Origin: UBA4781 sp963674975
GTDB taxonomy: Bacteria > Chloroflexota > Anaerolineae > Anaerolineales > Anaerolineaceae
Assembly (NCBI GenBank): GCA_963674975.1
Contig: OY771913.1
Span: 806,001 to 870,000, forward strand
Direction: 5' to 3'
DNA length: 64,000 nucleotides
Below are positions 1-9,379 of the stretch, piece after piece. Each line of letters opens with the position of its first letter. The stretch's first letter is position 1. A program made the position numbers and the translations under genes. The notes beneath the pieces were generated by a model. The model saw only the letters and a program-made list of their open reading frames with translations, was not told where the DNA came from and ran no database searches.

Positions 1-1146
1 CCAGCTTGAACCAGAAAGTTGTGCTTCAAGATTCCGCAGTGTTTTTTCTGCATGACGCTTGTAACGTCTTTTGGGGTCAGTACTAATGATCTGCCCTCCC
101 CCAATTGTCTCTTGAGGAGAAGGACGGCGAATCACAAAATGATCATTTTTCCACGCGACCAGTGGAGCTGACAGCTCCAGTTGAACCAGCCCGGTTTCAC
201 CCGGGTTTATTCTATCCTTCCCCAGAACGCGCACGCGGGTCAGAACCTCCGCAGTACCGTGAAAGAGTTTTACCTGATCATTATGCTTCAAAGCGTGATT
301 GGCAGCCGGAACAATGCTGACCCGGGCATCCAGTCGTGTGGCAGGTTTTACGCTGCCCGGTTCGACCACGACATTCCCCCGGCTGATCTCACCGGTATCT
401 ACACCAGCGATATTCAAAGCCACCCGGCTGTTGGGTACAGCCTCTTCGACCTTTGTTTTATGAGATTCGATACCTCGAATGCGACCAAATTTCCCTGCCG
501 GTAGGATCTCCACTTCATCACCGAGATGGATGCTGCCATTCAGCAGCGTACCCGTTACAACAGTTCCAAATCCTTTTATGGAAAAAACGCGATCAACTGC
601 CAGTCGTGGTTTCCCTTTTCCTACTTTTCTCTTTATATGCGAAAAAATATTCTGGAGGTGATCAATAAGTTCAGGCAGTCCTTCACCGGTCACTGCGGAT
701 ACCTTCACCATTTGAAAATCCTGCAAATGGGTATCCTGCACTGCATCGCGGATATCTTTTTCAACCAGATCCATCCATTCCTGATCCTGGACAAGGTCAG
801 ATTTGGTAACCGCGATCAAGCCGTTATCGATCCCCAGCAGATCCAGGATCGTTATATGCTCAACCGTCTGGGGCATTACTCCCTCATCAGCAGCTACCAC
901 GATCAAGACTGCATCGATACTGCCAACACCAGCCAGCATATTCTCAATGAAATCTCGATGCCCCGGTACATCCACAATACCCACCTCATCTCCAGATGGG
1001 AGGGTGAACCAGGCAAAACCAAGATCGATGGTCATCTGCCGTTTTTGTTCTTCTGCAAGGCGGTCTGGATCAATTCCGGTTAATGTTTTGACCAGAGTAG
1101 ATTTACCATGGTCAACATGACCGGCAGTAGCAAGCACATATTTCAT
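1..1146 (-). CDS. selB: Selenocysteine-specific elongation factor SelB (3' part cut off)
   Basis: SelB is the GTPase that carries selenocysteyl-tRNA to UGA codons marked by a SECIS hairpin. Translating leftward from the ATG at 1146 gives MKYVLATAGHVDHGKSTLVK, then the SelB-type stretch GIDPDRLAEEQKRQMTIDLG, the G3 motif DVPGH, and TKSD as G4. EF-Tu-like beta-barrel domains follow. The frame stays open to base 1, so 382 codons are visible; the C-terminal winged-helix repeats that bind SECIS must lie outside the window. It starts 23 bases after the stop of the coiled-coil gene and is the last visible gene of the long leftward run. Identification is firm. It implies the organism makes selenoproteins; I found none with confidence here. 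Confidence 0.95.
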   Translation of the reverse strand, partial: MKYVLATAGHVDHGKSTLVKTLTGIDPDRLAEEQKRQMTIDLGFAWFTLPSGDEVGIVDVPGHRDFIENMLAGVGSIDAVLIVVAADEGVMPQTVEHITILDLLGIDNGLIAVTKSDLVQDQEWMDLVEKDIRDAVQDTHLQDFQMVKVSAVTGEGLPELIDHLQNIFSHIKRKVGKGKPRLAVDRVFSIKGFGTVVTGTLLNGSIHLGDEVEILPAGKFGRIRGIESHKTKVEEAVPNSRVALNIAGVDTGEISRGNVVVEPGSVKPATRLDARVSIVPAANHALKHNDQVKLFHGTAEVLTRVRVLGKDRINPGETGLVQLELSAPLVAWKNDHFVIRRPSPQETIGGGQIISTDPKRRYKRHAEKTLRNLEAQLSGSSW

Positions 1147-1169
1147 ATCTACATTTTAGTTCAGGTTCG

Positions 1170-2339
1170 CTATTTCCCCTCTATATTGTCAAAAGCATCT
1201 TTCCATGTATTAGCCATTTTGGTCAGGTTTATCATACCCTTCTGAATTTCGCTGCTCATCACGCCCAATAGATCACGGATATCATTGGCTTGATCTTCGA
1301 CAAGAAGAATCCGTGTTTTCAATTCATCCATACGGTTGGTAAAGGAAGACTGTTTTTCTTCATTGATCAAGGAGAAGTTAGACCAATTCTTTTCGACCTC
1401 GCTTCTAAAGCTGCTCCAATCTTTTTGATATTTGGTCTCAAAAAGCTGGTAGAGTTCCGTGATCTCTTTCAGCCGCCGTTCGTAGGATGCTTTCATATCA
1501 TCGAGTCCATTCCCTATTTGCGTAAGGTCTTTTTCTTTTCTGGTGATCCTTTCCAGCATCAGTGATATCTTCTGCATTTCTTCAGAAGTTTTATTCTGTA
1601 TCTCTTCAAAACGCATTTCGCGTTGTTTTTGTGCGATCTCCTGCTGCTCAAGGAAAGCAGTCTGGGCGGTCTTTCGCTGTGTTTCGGATGCTTTCAATTC
1701 CGTAACCTGTACTTCAAGCGGTTTGATGGTATCAAGAAGCGCGGCGAGTTTGCCAGCCAATTCCGCCTGCTGCTTTCTGAATTGCGTTAAATCATCCCCA
1801 ATGATCTCGAGCCTGTTGCGAACACTTTGAACATCTTTCTTTTGTATCTCCTGGTCACGGCGAACATTTTCATCGCTTTTTAATTTTGCATTCACACTTT
1901 GCTCGATCTTTTCAACAGTCTCAAGCAAATGGGAATCTTCTGTTTTATATGCATTGATCTTTTTATCCAGCTCTGATTTGAGCCTGGTATCCAGACGATC
2001 TACTTTCGCCGAAAGAGTTTTAATATCGCTCTGTTGGAGTTTCTTCTGCTGCTCCTGCTGCTTTTTTGACTCGGTTTGAAGAGCGGTAATTTTATCATTG
2101 GTATCTTTACGCATCTGTGTCAGGCTTTTATCAACATTCCCTATTCCTGATACAACCTTTTTCAATTGGGCGAGATCATCTTTTATATTGCGATATTCGG
2201 AAGGTAAACTGGTTACCTTGGTTTCAAGATCAGCAATTTTTTCACTAAAAGTTCTGAATACCCTATCATATTCTTGAACTCGTTCTTCAAGATCGTCCAT
2301 TCTCGTAATAATTGTCTTCAAATCCATTTTTTCATCCAT
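1170..2339 (-). CDS. Long coiled-coil protein, unknown function
   Basis: A 389-residue, highly charged protein without membrane segments or signal peptide. Heptad-like runs of Leu, Ile, Lys, Glu and Gln extend over almost the whole length, so a long parallel coiled coil is the likely structure. I prefer the ATG at 2339, which has AAGG about nine bases upstream, over a GTG two codons earlier that would crowd the ribosome site. It lies 10 bases after the complex-I-like membrane gene and 23 bases before selB, so it is probably co-transcribed with both. The family is not recognised. A scaffold or tether for the membrane proteins upstream is only a guess. Confidence 0.75.
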   Translation of the reverse strand: MDEKMDLKTIITRMDDLEERVQEYDRVFRTFSEKIADLETKVTSLPSEYRNIKDDLAQLKKVVSGIGNVDKSLTQMRKDTNDKITALQTESKKQQEQQKKLQQSDIKTLSAKVDRLDTRLKSELDKKINAYKTEDSHLLETVEKIEQSVNAKLKSDENVRRDQEIQKKDVQSVRNRLEIIGDDLTQFRKQQAELAGKLAALLDTIKPLEVQVTELKASETQRKTAQTAFLEQQEIAQKQREMRFEEIQNKTSEEMQKISLMLERITRKEKDLTQIGNGLDDMKASYERRLKEITELYQLFETKYQKDWSSFRSEVEKNWSNFSLINEEKQSSFTNRMDELKTRILLVEDQANDIRDLLGVMSSEIQKGMINLTKMANTWKDAFDNIEGK

Positions 2340-2349
2340 TCTCACAACC

Positions 2350-3741
2350 TTAGATTAATGGGAATATCTTCATGATCGATGTCATAAGTGGTTTATAGAA
2401 CACCGATGGGAATAATCCCAGGACCATATTCAGAAGTATAACCAATACTATCAAAATCCGATCGATATTAATTTTATCTGGTATTACCAGATTTTGTCCT
2501 GAGCGGAAGGATAAACGAAGCAGCAGTCGTACACAAGTGAGGATAAGGAACAGCTCTCCGCCCAGAATAAAAATCAGGAATATTGGACTCAATTTACTGG
2601 CAGCAGAAAATAAAAGCAGCGTCGAAGGATACCCGGAAAAGAAAGGAATTCCGGCGAGAGAAAAAAAGCCAGTCAGAAAAAGAACCGAGTGGAGCGGCTT
2701 TTCATAAAACTTCCCTTTGAGAATTTCTATGCTCTGCCTTTTTTCATAACCCACAATATCATGATAGGCAATCGATATAGACCAGAATGCGAGGATCATT
2801 GGGAATATCCAGGCGCTAACCAGATCTGTTGAAGCCAGCGGCACAAAACCAACACTGCACAGCAGCAGCCCGATCCCAAAAACGAAGGTATAGGCTGACA
2901 TGCGGGCAATAGATTTTTGGAAAAATGCACCAATACCGCCTAAAAAAATCATGATCGCCCCCAGATACTGCAAAGCCGGGTAGAACGCAGCATAATCACG
3001 CAGCCATGCAAAGCTATTCAAAAATTTCATAAGCATGATGATCCCCGAGACCGGCAGCAGCGTCAATAAAAAGCCAAAGGGAAAAAACGATACTTCTTCT
3101 GCCAATAGAGGGATCCATGTATGGAATGGGAATACTCCCAGCCATAATGCGATCCCAACCCCCAGTAAGATCGAGGAAAGGAACAATTCATTTTCATTCA
3201 CAGGGGTGATTTCTCCTCCCGCGAGGATCCATCCAGCGAGGAGGATAAGAAATACCGAGAGCATTTGAAATACAAGAAATCGCATGCGCCCTTTGATATG
3301 CTTGAATTTGGAATACGACAGTATCGGCAGGAGCAGGATATTCGCCAGAAACAGGATGAGAACAGAATAAAGGAACGGGTCAATCGAAAGCGAAGCGATG
3401 ATTAGTGCAGTATAAACCACACATAAAGCCGGAAATATTTCATTTGGAAAATAGAAAAATGTAGAAGCCACCCACAGGCATGCAACCAGATAGATTATGC
3501 CGATCAAAGGCAGAACATCATAAGTAATATTCAGGCTGCGCCCCAGAATAGTAAAACTCTCATTACTGGAAAGGATCATGCCGCCATTAGAAGTACGCGA
3601 AGCGAGAATGAATGCAGTAATCCCTAAAACAAGGGTAATAAAGGTAAGCGCCAGGCGATAGTAAAGAGTCCTATTTCTAAGAACCAAAGAAGCTGCAGAA
3701 AGAACAGCCGGCAAGATAATAAATACAAGCGGTAGATTCAT
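2350..3741 (-). CDS. Complex-I/Mrp antiporter-like membrane subunit (NuoM/NuoN type)
   Basis: A 463-residue protein with about 13-14 hydrophobic segments. In the middle it has the antiporter-family signature FPFHTWIPLLAEEVSFFPFG, which corresponds to the FPFHTWLPDAH region of NuoL/M/N and MrpA/D, followed by GAFFQKSIARMSAYTFV, which matches the ancestral quinone-oxidoreductase loop. It therefore belongs to the proton-translocating subunit superfamily of complex I, membrane-bound hydrogenases and Mrp antiporters. Its start overlaps the stop of the gene before it (ATGA), so it is translationally coupled. No hydrophilic NADH, hydrogenase or iron-sulphur subunit lies nearby, so the partner and substrate are unknown. 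Confidence 0.8.
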   Translation of the reverse strand: MNLPLVFIILPAVLSAASLVLRNRTLYYRLALTFITLVLGITAFILASRTSNGGMILSSNESFTILGRSLNITYDVLPLIGIIYLVACLWVASTFFYFPNEIFPALCVVYTALIIASLSIDPFLYSVLILFLANILLLPILSYSKFKHIKGRMRFLVFQMLSVFLILLAGWILAGGEITPVNENELFLSSILLGVGIALWLGVFPFHTWIPLLAEEVSFFPFGFLLTLLPVSGIIMLMKFLNSFAWLRDYAAFYPALQYLGAIMIFLGGIGAFFQKSIARMSAYTFVFGIGLLLCSVGFVPLASTDLVSAWIFPMILAFWSISIAYHDIVGYEKRQSIEILKGKFYEKPLHSVLFLTGFFSLAGIPFFSGYPSTLLLFSAASKLSPIFLIFILGGELFLILTCVRLLLRLSFRSGQNLVIPDKINIDRILIVLVILLNMVLGLFPSVFYKPLMTSIMKIFPLI

Positions 3742-4307
3742 AATATCTCTTCCTTATTCCTTATTACCATTCGTGAACCCACAAGTGCCAGAACAACTTG
3801 AATGATCGAGATCAAAGCGGTAACCAGGGCTGACCCTTCCAATGGAGCATACAGGATCTGAAAGCCCAATGTGAAAATAAACATGCTGATCAGAATTCGA
3901 AAGGCATCCTGCGAAGTACCAACCTGCAGCAGTCCGATAACAAACAGAAAAAAGCCAATGATCAAGAATTCTGAGGATTCGGAAAAATACACCGATAACT
4001 GCGGCGCAAAAGCGAATGTTATTACCCCAACGAATACGACCATGAGAACATCCATCGCGATACGCGGCGGTTCTGTTTGCCAGGTAAGTTGAGAACAGAG
4101 AGAATTGATCACAAGGACAGAAAGCAATCCTGCAATCAAATGCACAAATGCAAGTCCCGTCGGCCATACCTGAAGGAGCATTAAAAAACTGCTCAGGTAT
4201 AGCACACCGAGAAAAATCAGCACGGTTTGTGATGAATTGCTGATTAATAATGTTGTTATTGAAAGAATGGTCACGGAAACAAAAATAAGGAAAGAAACGT
4301 CATTCAT
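3738..4307 (-). CDS. Small membrane subunit, HyfE/NuoK-like
   Basis: A 189-residue protein with about six transmembrane segments. The C-terminal third (DAFRILISMFIFTLGFQIL, then a short loop and a final helix) resembles the NuoK/HyfE/MrpC type of small subunit that packs beside antiporter-like subunits. It overlaps both neighbours by four bases, so the three membrane genes form one coupled unit. The resemblance is by pattern only; a search of HyfE and NuoK profiles would settle it. It could also be a lineage-specific protein with no counterpart in complex I. Confidence 0.6.
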   Translation of the reverse strand: MNDVSFLIFVSVTILSITTLLISNSSQTVLIFLGVLYLSSFLMLLQVWPTGLAFVHLIAGLLSVLVINSLCSQLTWQTEPPRIAMDVLMVVFVGVITFAFAPQLSVYFSESSEFLIIGFFLFVIGLLQVGTSQDAFRILISMFIFTLGFQILYAPLEGSALVTALISIIQVVLALVGSRMVIRNKEEIL

Positions 4308-5863
4308 GATTGAGACAATCCTTTAAATAAGGTCAAAAGGAGCACTAAGAAAATAACCGCCCAGAGTAAACCACCTTCCCCTTCGAAAACAGCACTGATC
4401 CCCTCAAATATTTGCCGTAAAACATCACTGACCGTTAAAAATATCTGAATGATCTTCTCAAAAACCTGAGAAGGGGTTATGCTGATCATACGATTTCCCT
4501 CAATGCTTCCTCCATTTTTTTGTCTTTTTCGACGGAGAAATTCCAGTGGGAGGAAGATCAATCCAGCAGCGGGAATGAATGCCATCCATGAAATCTGGTT
4601 AAGCCCGCCTATCACAAAAAATCCTTTAACGAAAATCAAACCCATTCCCAGTAGTGTCATCCAGAAAAGAACAGTATTATCCATTTTGAACACTGGAATC
4701 GTTTTTCCCCTCATCTGCATGATCACAGCACACCCAAGATAAAGCCCCTCTATCAAGAATGCCGCATAGATCAGAAGGAAAGACACCTGGAAATTCAACA
4801 ATGCTTTATTCAGAAGATACAAGGGAGAAAAGGGCAATGCGATCAGGAATAGCATTTCTACTATCTGCAGTACAGTCAACCAGTTCTTTTTCAATTCGAT
4901 CTGCGCATTAAGCTGCAGGAAAAAGACGGGGAGAATGAGAAAAAGCAGTTCATCCCGAATTCCCAGTAAGAAGAAAATTCCCGCAGTAAGAAAAGAAAGC
5001 GGGTAAATATTAAAGCCCTGCTTGAAAAGTCCTTTTTGCCAGAACCATAGAAACAGAAGCACTAGAAAAAGGATAGCTAAAATAAGAAACAGTGAAATTT
5101 TAATAATGGTCATGTCCCCAGAATCCGTAGGGATCTGGCTCATCACACGAACAAGGATCATTGAATCAAGAAACATAAACCAACCCGGTACGCTGCCGTG
5201 CAGAAAATCCTGCCGTGAAACCTGATCAATATAATCTGCAGCAAGACGAATAAGCACAATCCCTGCAATCAAGGTGAAGTAAAGAAGAAAAGCTGAACCG
5301 ATTCCCCCCGCATCAATCAAAGAAGAAAGGAAGGTTAATAAAATGATCGAGATAAAGCGGAGCAGCAGTGAGATTGTCTCTCTTCGGGATGAAATGATCT
5401 CTTTCGCATCCAGAAAATGGGTCACCAATCTGATAACATCCAGGCAAAAAAGGAAGGAGACCAGTAAAAATATTCTGTTCACACTTAAAGCAAAGATTGC
5501 TAGAAACGCACAGAAGAAAAGAATCGAGAGTTCTTTTTGTGGTAAAGGATTCTCCTCCCGATCCAGATATCGCTTCAACACAAAAACCAGCAGGTAAAGC
5601 GCCGCAAGTTGCTGGAGAACCCAATCTGCCTGATCCCACTGTATTCCCATTGAGAGAATTATCGAATTCGTGGAAAACCACAGAAATGGGGATTCACTCT
5701 GGAGATGGAGCACAGCATTCAGAAACACCAGGAGAGAGCCAAGTACACTGCCCGCCAGAAACACCAGCCAGACCTGCCCTTCTTCTCTCTTTTTCTGTGT
5801 CATGAAAAAGACAGCAACCGGCGAAATCGCATACGATAATAATGCGAACCAGATCAATACCAA
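4304..5863 (-). CDS. Large polytopic membrane protein of the complex-I-like cluster
   Basis: A 519-residue protein with about 13-15 hydrophobic segments. The C-terminus has an amphipathic stretch (VFEKIIQIFLTVSDVLRQIF) and then FEGEGGLLWAVIFLVLLLT as a last membrane helix, a layout reminiscent of NuoL/HyfB-like tails. I do not see the conserved antiporter Lys and Glu motifs clearly, so it is either a degenerate antiporter-like subunit or a separate family. It is the first of three overlapping membrane genes and follows dihydropyrimidinase after nine bases. Function is unknown; role in an ion-translocating membrane complex is inferred from its neighbours. Confidence 0.6.
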   Translation of the reverse strand: MVLIWFALLSYAISPVAVFFMTQKKREEGQVWLVFLAGSVLGSLLVFLNAVLHLQSESPFLWFSTNSIILSMGIQWDQADWVLQQLAALYLLVFVLKRYLDREENPLPQKELSILFFCAFLAIFALSVNRIFLLVSFLFCLDVIRLVTHFLDAKEIISSRRETISLLLRFISIILLTFLSSLIDAGGIGSAFLLYFTLIAGIVLIRLAADYIDQVSRQDFLHGSVPGWFMFLDSMILVRVMSQIPTDSGDMTIIKISLFLILAILFLVLLFLWFWQKGLFKQGFNIYPLSFLTAGIFFLLGIRDELLFLILPVFFLQLNAQIELKKNWLTVLQIVEMLFLIALPFSPLYLLNKALLNFQVSFLLIYAAFLIEGLYLGCAVIMQMRGKTIPVFKMDNTVLFWMTLLGMGLIFVKGFFVIGGLNQISWMAFIPAAGLIFLPLEFLRRKRQKNGGSIEGNRMISITPSQVFEKIIQIFLTVSDVLRQIFEGISAVFEGEGGLLWAVIFLVLLLTLFKGLSQS

Positions 5864-5872
5864 TATAAACTC

Positions 5873-7300
5873 CTACAGAACTACAGGATCACCACACGAT
5901 AGAAATCTGCCCTGCCCTTTGCTGCCAAGCCATGTTCCATCCTGCACGATCAATTTTCCCCGTAAGAATACACTCTGTATCGTGTCGTCCATCTGCCAGC
6001 CCTCGAACAGATTGTAATCAGTGCGGTGCTGCGCATATTTAACCCCGTATGAAATTGGAGCATCTTGAGACCAGATGACAATGTCTGCATCGGCGCCGGG
6101 CATGAGGGTGCCCTTTTGCGGATACAATCCAAAGATCTTTGCCGGATTCGTGGAGGTAAGAGCAACAAACTGCTGAGGTGTGATCACATTTTTACGCACA
6201 CCATAATTCCATAATACCAGCATTCGATCTCCCACACCGGGCAGCCCGTTGGGGATCTTGGTAAAGTCATCCCTGCCGAGTTCTTTTCCGGGGATGGCTA
6301 TTTCCTCTCCTTCATACATGATTGGACGGGTGCCATCATAGAAGAATGGGCAGTGGTCAGTTGCCACAACCTGCAGAGCCCCTTTTCCCAGCAGTTCCTG
6401 AATACCAGTATTATCCGCGCGGGTACGCATAGGCGGTGAGCAGATCCATTTTGCGCCATCCGGTTTTCGCAGATCGTCAATCGTGAAATAGAGATACTGA
6501 GGGCATGTTTCCCCCATTACCGGCAGTCCTTTATCACGGGCGTCTTTCAATTCCTGAACTTCCGGAGCAGTATTCATGTGGACGATATACACTGGCGCAT
6601 TAGCTTGCTCTGCCAGAGAAATGACACGGAAGACACTTTCGATGGAACCTTCCGCCGGGCGCGTCAGAGCATGCCATTCGGGTGTATGATGCCCAGCTTT
6701 CAGCGCTTCATCGATCAATACATCGATCACATCTCCATTTTCGGCATGCACCATGACCAGTACTTTACTGTCGCGTGCGATGCGCAGTACCTGAAAGATC
6801 TCGCCATCCTGCAGACGCAAGCGTCCATTGTATGCCGTGAAAACTTTTACGCTGTTGACTCCCATTTTTCTTAAAGAAGGAATTTCAGCAGCCACCTTTT
6901 CATTGAAGGAAGTGATATTCATATGAAAACTGAAATCAATGGCAGCTTTTTCATCTGCTTTTTCATGCCAGGCATTTACACATTGCGCAAGAGAGGGTTC
7001 ATCTTGAGAAATGAAATCAAAAGCAGTGGTTGTTCCACCAAAAGCTGCTGCTTTATGCCCGGTATAGTGATCATCGGAAGAAACCGTACCCGCCATAGGA
7101 AGCTCGAAATGGGTATGCACGTCTACTCCCCCGGGTGTTACGAATTTATCTGAAATATCTACCACAGTCGTATCAGCGTCCGGTTGAATTTCTTTCCCGA
7201 TCTGGCTTATCTTTTCACCCTCGATCAAAATATCCCCCGTGAACTCTTCGGAGGCGGTAATGATCTTCCCTGATCTCAACAAAGTTTTCATTGCATTCAA
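5873..7300 (-). CDS. hydA: Dihydropyrimidinase / D-hydantoinase family amidohydrolase
   Basis: A 475-residue cyclic amidase that opens six- or five-membered ureide rings such as dihydropyrimidines, hydantoins or allantoin-like compounds. Metal ligands are visible: DVHTHFELP (HxH), the carbamylated lysine in GVNSVKVFTAYNGRLRL, His in VMVHAENGDV, His in YIVHMNTAPE, and the aspartate of ATDHCPF. Length fits the family (about 460-480). A second in-frame ATG lies three codons inside (7291) and either may be used. It lies 9 bases after the unknown 197-residue gene and in the same run as carbamate kinase and the carbamoyltransferases. This favours a catabolic role in purine or pyrimidine breakdown; the substrate cannot be read from sequence. 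Confidence 0.9.
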   Translation of the reverse strand: MNAMKTLLRSGKIITASEEFTGDILIEGEKISQIGKEIQPDADTTVVDISDKFVTPGGVDVHTHFELPMAGTVSSDDHYTGHKAAAFGGTTTAFDFISQDEPSLAQCVNAWHEKADEKAAIDFSFHMNITSFNEKVAAEIPSLRKMGVNSVKVFTAYNGRLRLQDGEIFQVLRIARDSKVLVMVHAENGDVIDVLIDEALKAGHHTPEWHALTRPAEGSIESVFRVISLAEQANAPVYIVHMNTAPEVQELKDARDKGLPVMGETCPQYLYFTIDDLRKPDGAKWICSPPMRTRADNTGIQELLGKGALQVVATDHCPFFYDGTRPIMYEGEEIAIPGKELGRDDFTKIPNGLPGVGDRMLVLWNYGVRKNVITPQQFVALTSTNPAKIFGLYPQKGTLMPGADADIVIWSQDAPISYGVKYAQHRTDYNLFEGWQMDDTIQSVFLRGKLIVQDGTWLGSKGQGRFLSCGDPVVL

Positions 7301-7309
7301 TCTTTCAAA

Positions 7310-7903
7310 TCAATCAAAATCTACATCTTCAATCATTCGAGTATCTTGAATATTCGAATTCAATTCTAGAAAATATTCAATAAATTCATTTTCGAGCATG
7401 GGCATATCATCGACAGGAATATTTACATCTGCAAATTTTCTGCGATATTCCAACCCGATATTCTTGAATAATCCTCTTTTCTCCTGACCGATAATAAGGT
7501 CGGAAACGGTTCTGGCATTTAGAATTTGCTCACCAGTTGTATAGAAAAAGGTAATGCGCTTCCATTTATTTGCCACGATCGGCTTTTCGAGCTTTACAAG
7601 AGCCCCCAAACTGATCTTAAAGTATTCATCTTCTGCCCTTGGGTGAAATTTCTCCTCTTTTAAAAGCTCACGTCGTTTTGTTAGCTCCACACCATGCATG
7701 GTAGCACAATACTCGATTTTCCATTGATGTTCCTTCCCAAAAGATGCCGGCTGGTAAAAAGCCAGGCAATCCGTATAGATAACCTTGGGGGCATGCTTTA
7801 ATGGGATGCGGTACCACCCTAACACTCTGGCAATTTCCAGATCCCTTGGATTAGGGATCAGGCAAACCAACACAAGATCATTTTGAGAAGGAACAGTATT
7901 CAT
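7310..7903 (-). CDS. Conserved protein of unknown function
   Basis: A 197-residue soluble protein. It begins with DLVLVCLIPNPRDLEIARVL and contains GWYRIPLKHAPK, a Cys-rich short stretch around residue 65, FHPRAEDEYFKISLG and a C-terminal acidic tail. The early part reads like a compact beta-rich PUA/EVE-type nucleic-acid or ligand-binding domain, but I cannot name the family with confidence. It lies six bases after the PLP enzyme gene and ten before dihydropyrimidinase, so it is part of the same transcript. No signal peptide or membrane segment is present. Confidence 0.6.
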   Translation of the reverse strand: MNTVPSQNDLVLVCLIPNPRDLEIARVLGWYRIPLKHAPKVIYTDCLAFYQPASFGKEHQWKIEYCATMHGVELTKRRELLKEEKFHPRAEDEYFKISLGALVKLEKPIVANKWKRITFFYTTGEQILNARTVSDLIIGQEKRGLFKNIGLEYRRKFADVNIPVDDMPMLENEFIEYFLELNSNIQDTRMIEDVDFD

Positions 7904-7909
7904 TTCATT

Positions 7910-9379
7910 TCACTTTACGATCCCAACTTTCTTATTGAACTCTGTGATCAAAGCATCGATTTCAGGAATCTGTTCCTGTAATTCGGTCCAATAAGTTTTG
8001 TTATACCACTGGTCAAGAATTTCTTCGTATGTCTTGCCCTGCTGTTCAACCCAGGTGAAATACTTGAGGTTATGAACTCTATGGCGGTCGGCATAAGTCA
8101 ATTCCTGCAGATAATCGGTCTTTAATCCGTGCAGATCGCGGGCAAAAGCAACAGCTGCATCCGTGTGGGTATATTCACCAAACGCTTCATGCATTTCCTG
8201 AAGGCGGCTTTGATACAGATCCATTGAATCGGTCAGCACTGTCAAAACTACATCCTGTTCGCCCAATTCATAATATTTAGACATTTTGATCGCCATAGCA
8301 ACGTTCGCGATACCGGAAAAACCAAGATAACCCAGCTTTGCAACGATCTCTTCTGGAACACCTTTCTCAATCAGGTATTTACGACCTTCCGGTTCGTTGA
8401 ACAAACGCGCCAGATTCACCACCACGTTATCATCGATGGCTATGATCATGTCTGTGTTTTTCAGATTATGAATCCAGGGAACGTGCTTATCACCAATTCC
8501 TTCGATGCGGTGTGCTCCAAAACCATTCTCTAGCAGCGTGGGGCACTGTACTGCTTCACCCGCAGCCACCTTGCTTCCCGGGAAGATCTGTTTGAGATAA
8601 TCTCCGCAGCCAATGGTGCCGGCAGAGCCTGTGGTGAGAGTCACACCACGGAATTCATCATGCGGTCCCATCACTTTTTCAAGTACTTCCTGCATGGCAT
8701 GCCCGGTGATGTCATAATGCCATAAATAGTTGCCGAACTCTTCAAACTGGTTGAAGATCATGATATCTTCACCAGACTTTCGCAGTTCCCAGCACTTATC
8801 AAAAATTTCTTTCACATTCGATTCACTGCCCGGAGTGGCAATGATCTCCCCGGCTACGGTCTTCAACCATTCAAATCTCTCTTTGCTCATTCCTTCAGGT
8901 AGAATAGCGATAGACTCGCATGCCAGCAGGGTGGCGTCATAAGCGCCGCCTCGGCAGTAATTTCCGGTAGAAGGCCAAACCGCTTTCTGCGTAACCGGAT
9001 CAAACTGCCCGGTCACCAACCGTGGAACCAGGCATCCAAAGGTCGCCCCCACCTTGTGGGCTCCGGTGGGGAACCATTTCCCTACCAGGGCTATGATGCG
9101 GGCATTCACACCGGTTAATTCTTTCGGCAGCTCAATGTAATTCACCCCATCATATTTTCCGCCTTTTTCCTTGGGTTCATTCTTCCAGGTTATACGGAAA
9201 AGATTGCGCGGTTTCACATCCCATAAACCAAGATCAGAAAGATCTTCTTTAATGGAATCTGGAACAAGATTCGGATCACGCATTTGTGCAAAGGTGGGAA
9301 TGATAATATTTCTCTCTTTGGCACGTTTTACTGCATTTTGTAAGCGATCTTCATAGACGGTAAGATCAATCTTTGTCAT
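7910..9379 (-). CDS. Fold-type II PLP-dependent enzyme (TrpB/CysK-like), substrate unknown
   Basis: A 489-residue protein, longer than CysK (about 310) or TrpB (about 400). The likely Schiff-base lysine is in GKWFPTGAHKVGATFG, which resembles the GAHKIN site of TrpB. A glycine-rich phosphate loop follows in TLTTGSAGTIGCGDYLKQIF. This is the beta-type PLP fold used by cysteine synthase, tryptophan synthase beta, threonine dehydratase and diaminopropionate ammonia-lyase. It is not a close match to YgeX by eye. Its start overlaps the glycosyltransferase stop by four bases. In this cluster it might remove amino groups from the ring-opened product, but that is inference. Confidence 0.8.
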   Translation of the reverse strand: MTKIDLTVYEDRLQNAVKRAKERNIIIPTFAQMRDPNLVPDSIKEDLSDLGLWDVKPRNLFRITWKNEPKEKGGKYDGVNYIELPKELTGVNARIIALVGKWFPTGAHKVGATFGCLVPRLVTGQFDPVTQKAVWPSTGNYCRGGAYDATLLACESIAILPEGMSKERFEWLKTVAGEIIATPGSESNVKEIFDKCWELRKSGEDIMIFNQFEEFGNYLWHYDITGHAMQEVLEKVMGPHDEFRGVTLTTGSAGTIGCGDYLKQIFPGSKVAAGEAVQCPTLLENGFGAHRIEGIGDKHVPWIHNLKNTDMIIAIDDNVVVNLARLFNEPEGRKYLIEKGVPEEIVAKLGYLGFSGIANVAMAIKMSKYYELGEQDVVLTVLTDSMDLYQSRLQEMHEAFGEYTHTDAAVAFARDLHGLKTDYLQELTYADRHRVHNLKYFTWVEQQGKTYEEILDQWYNKTYWTELQEQIPEIDALITEFNKKVGIVK

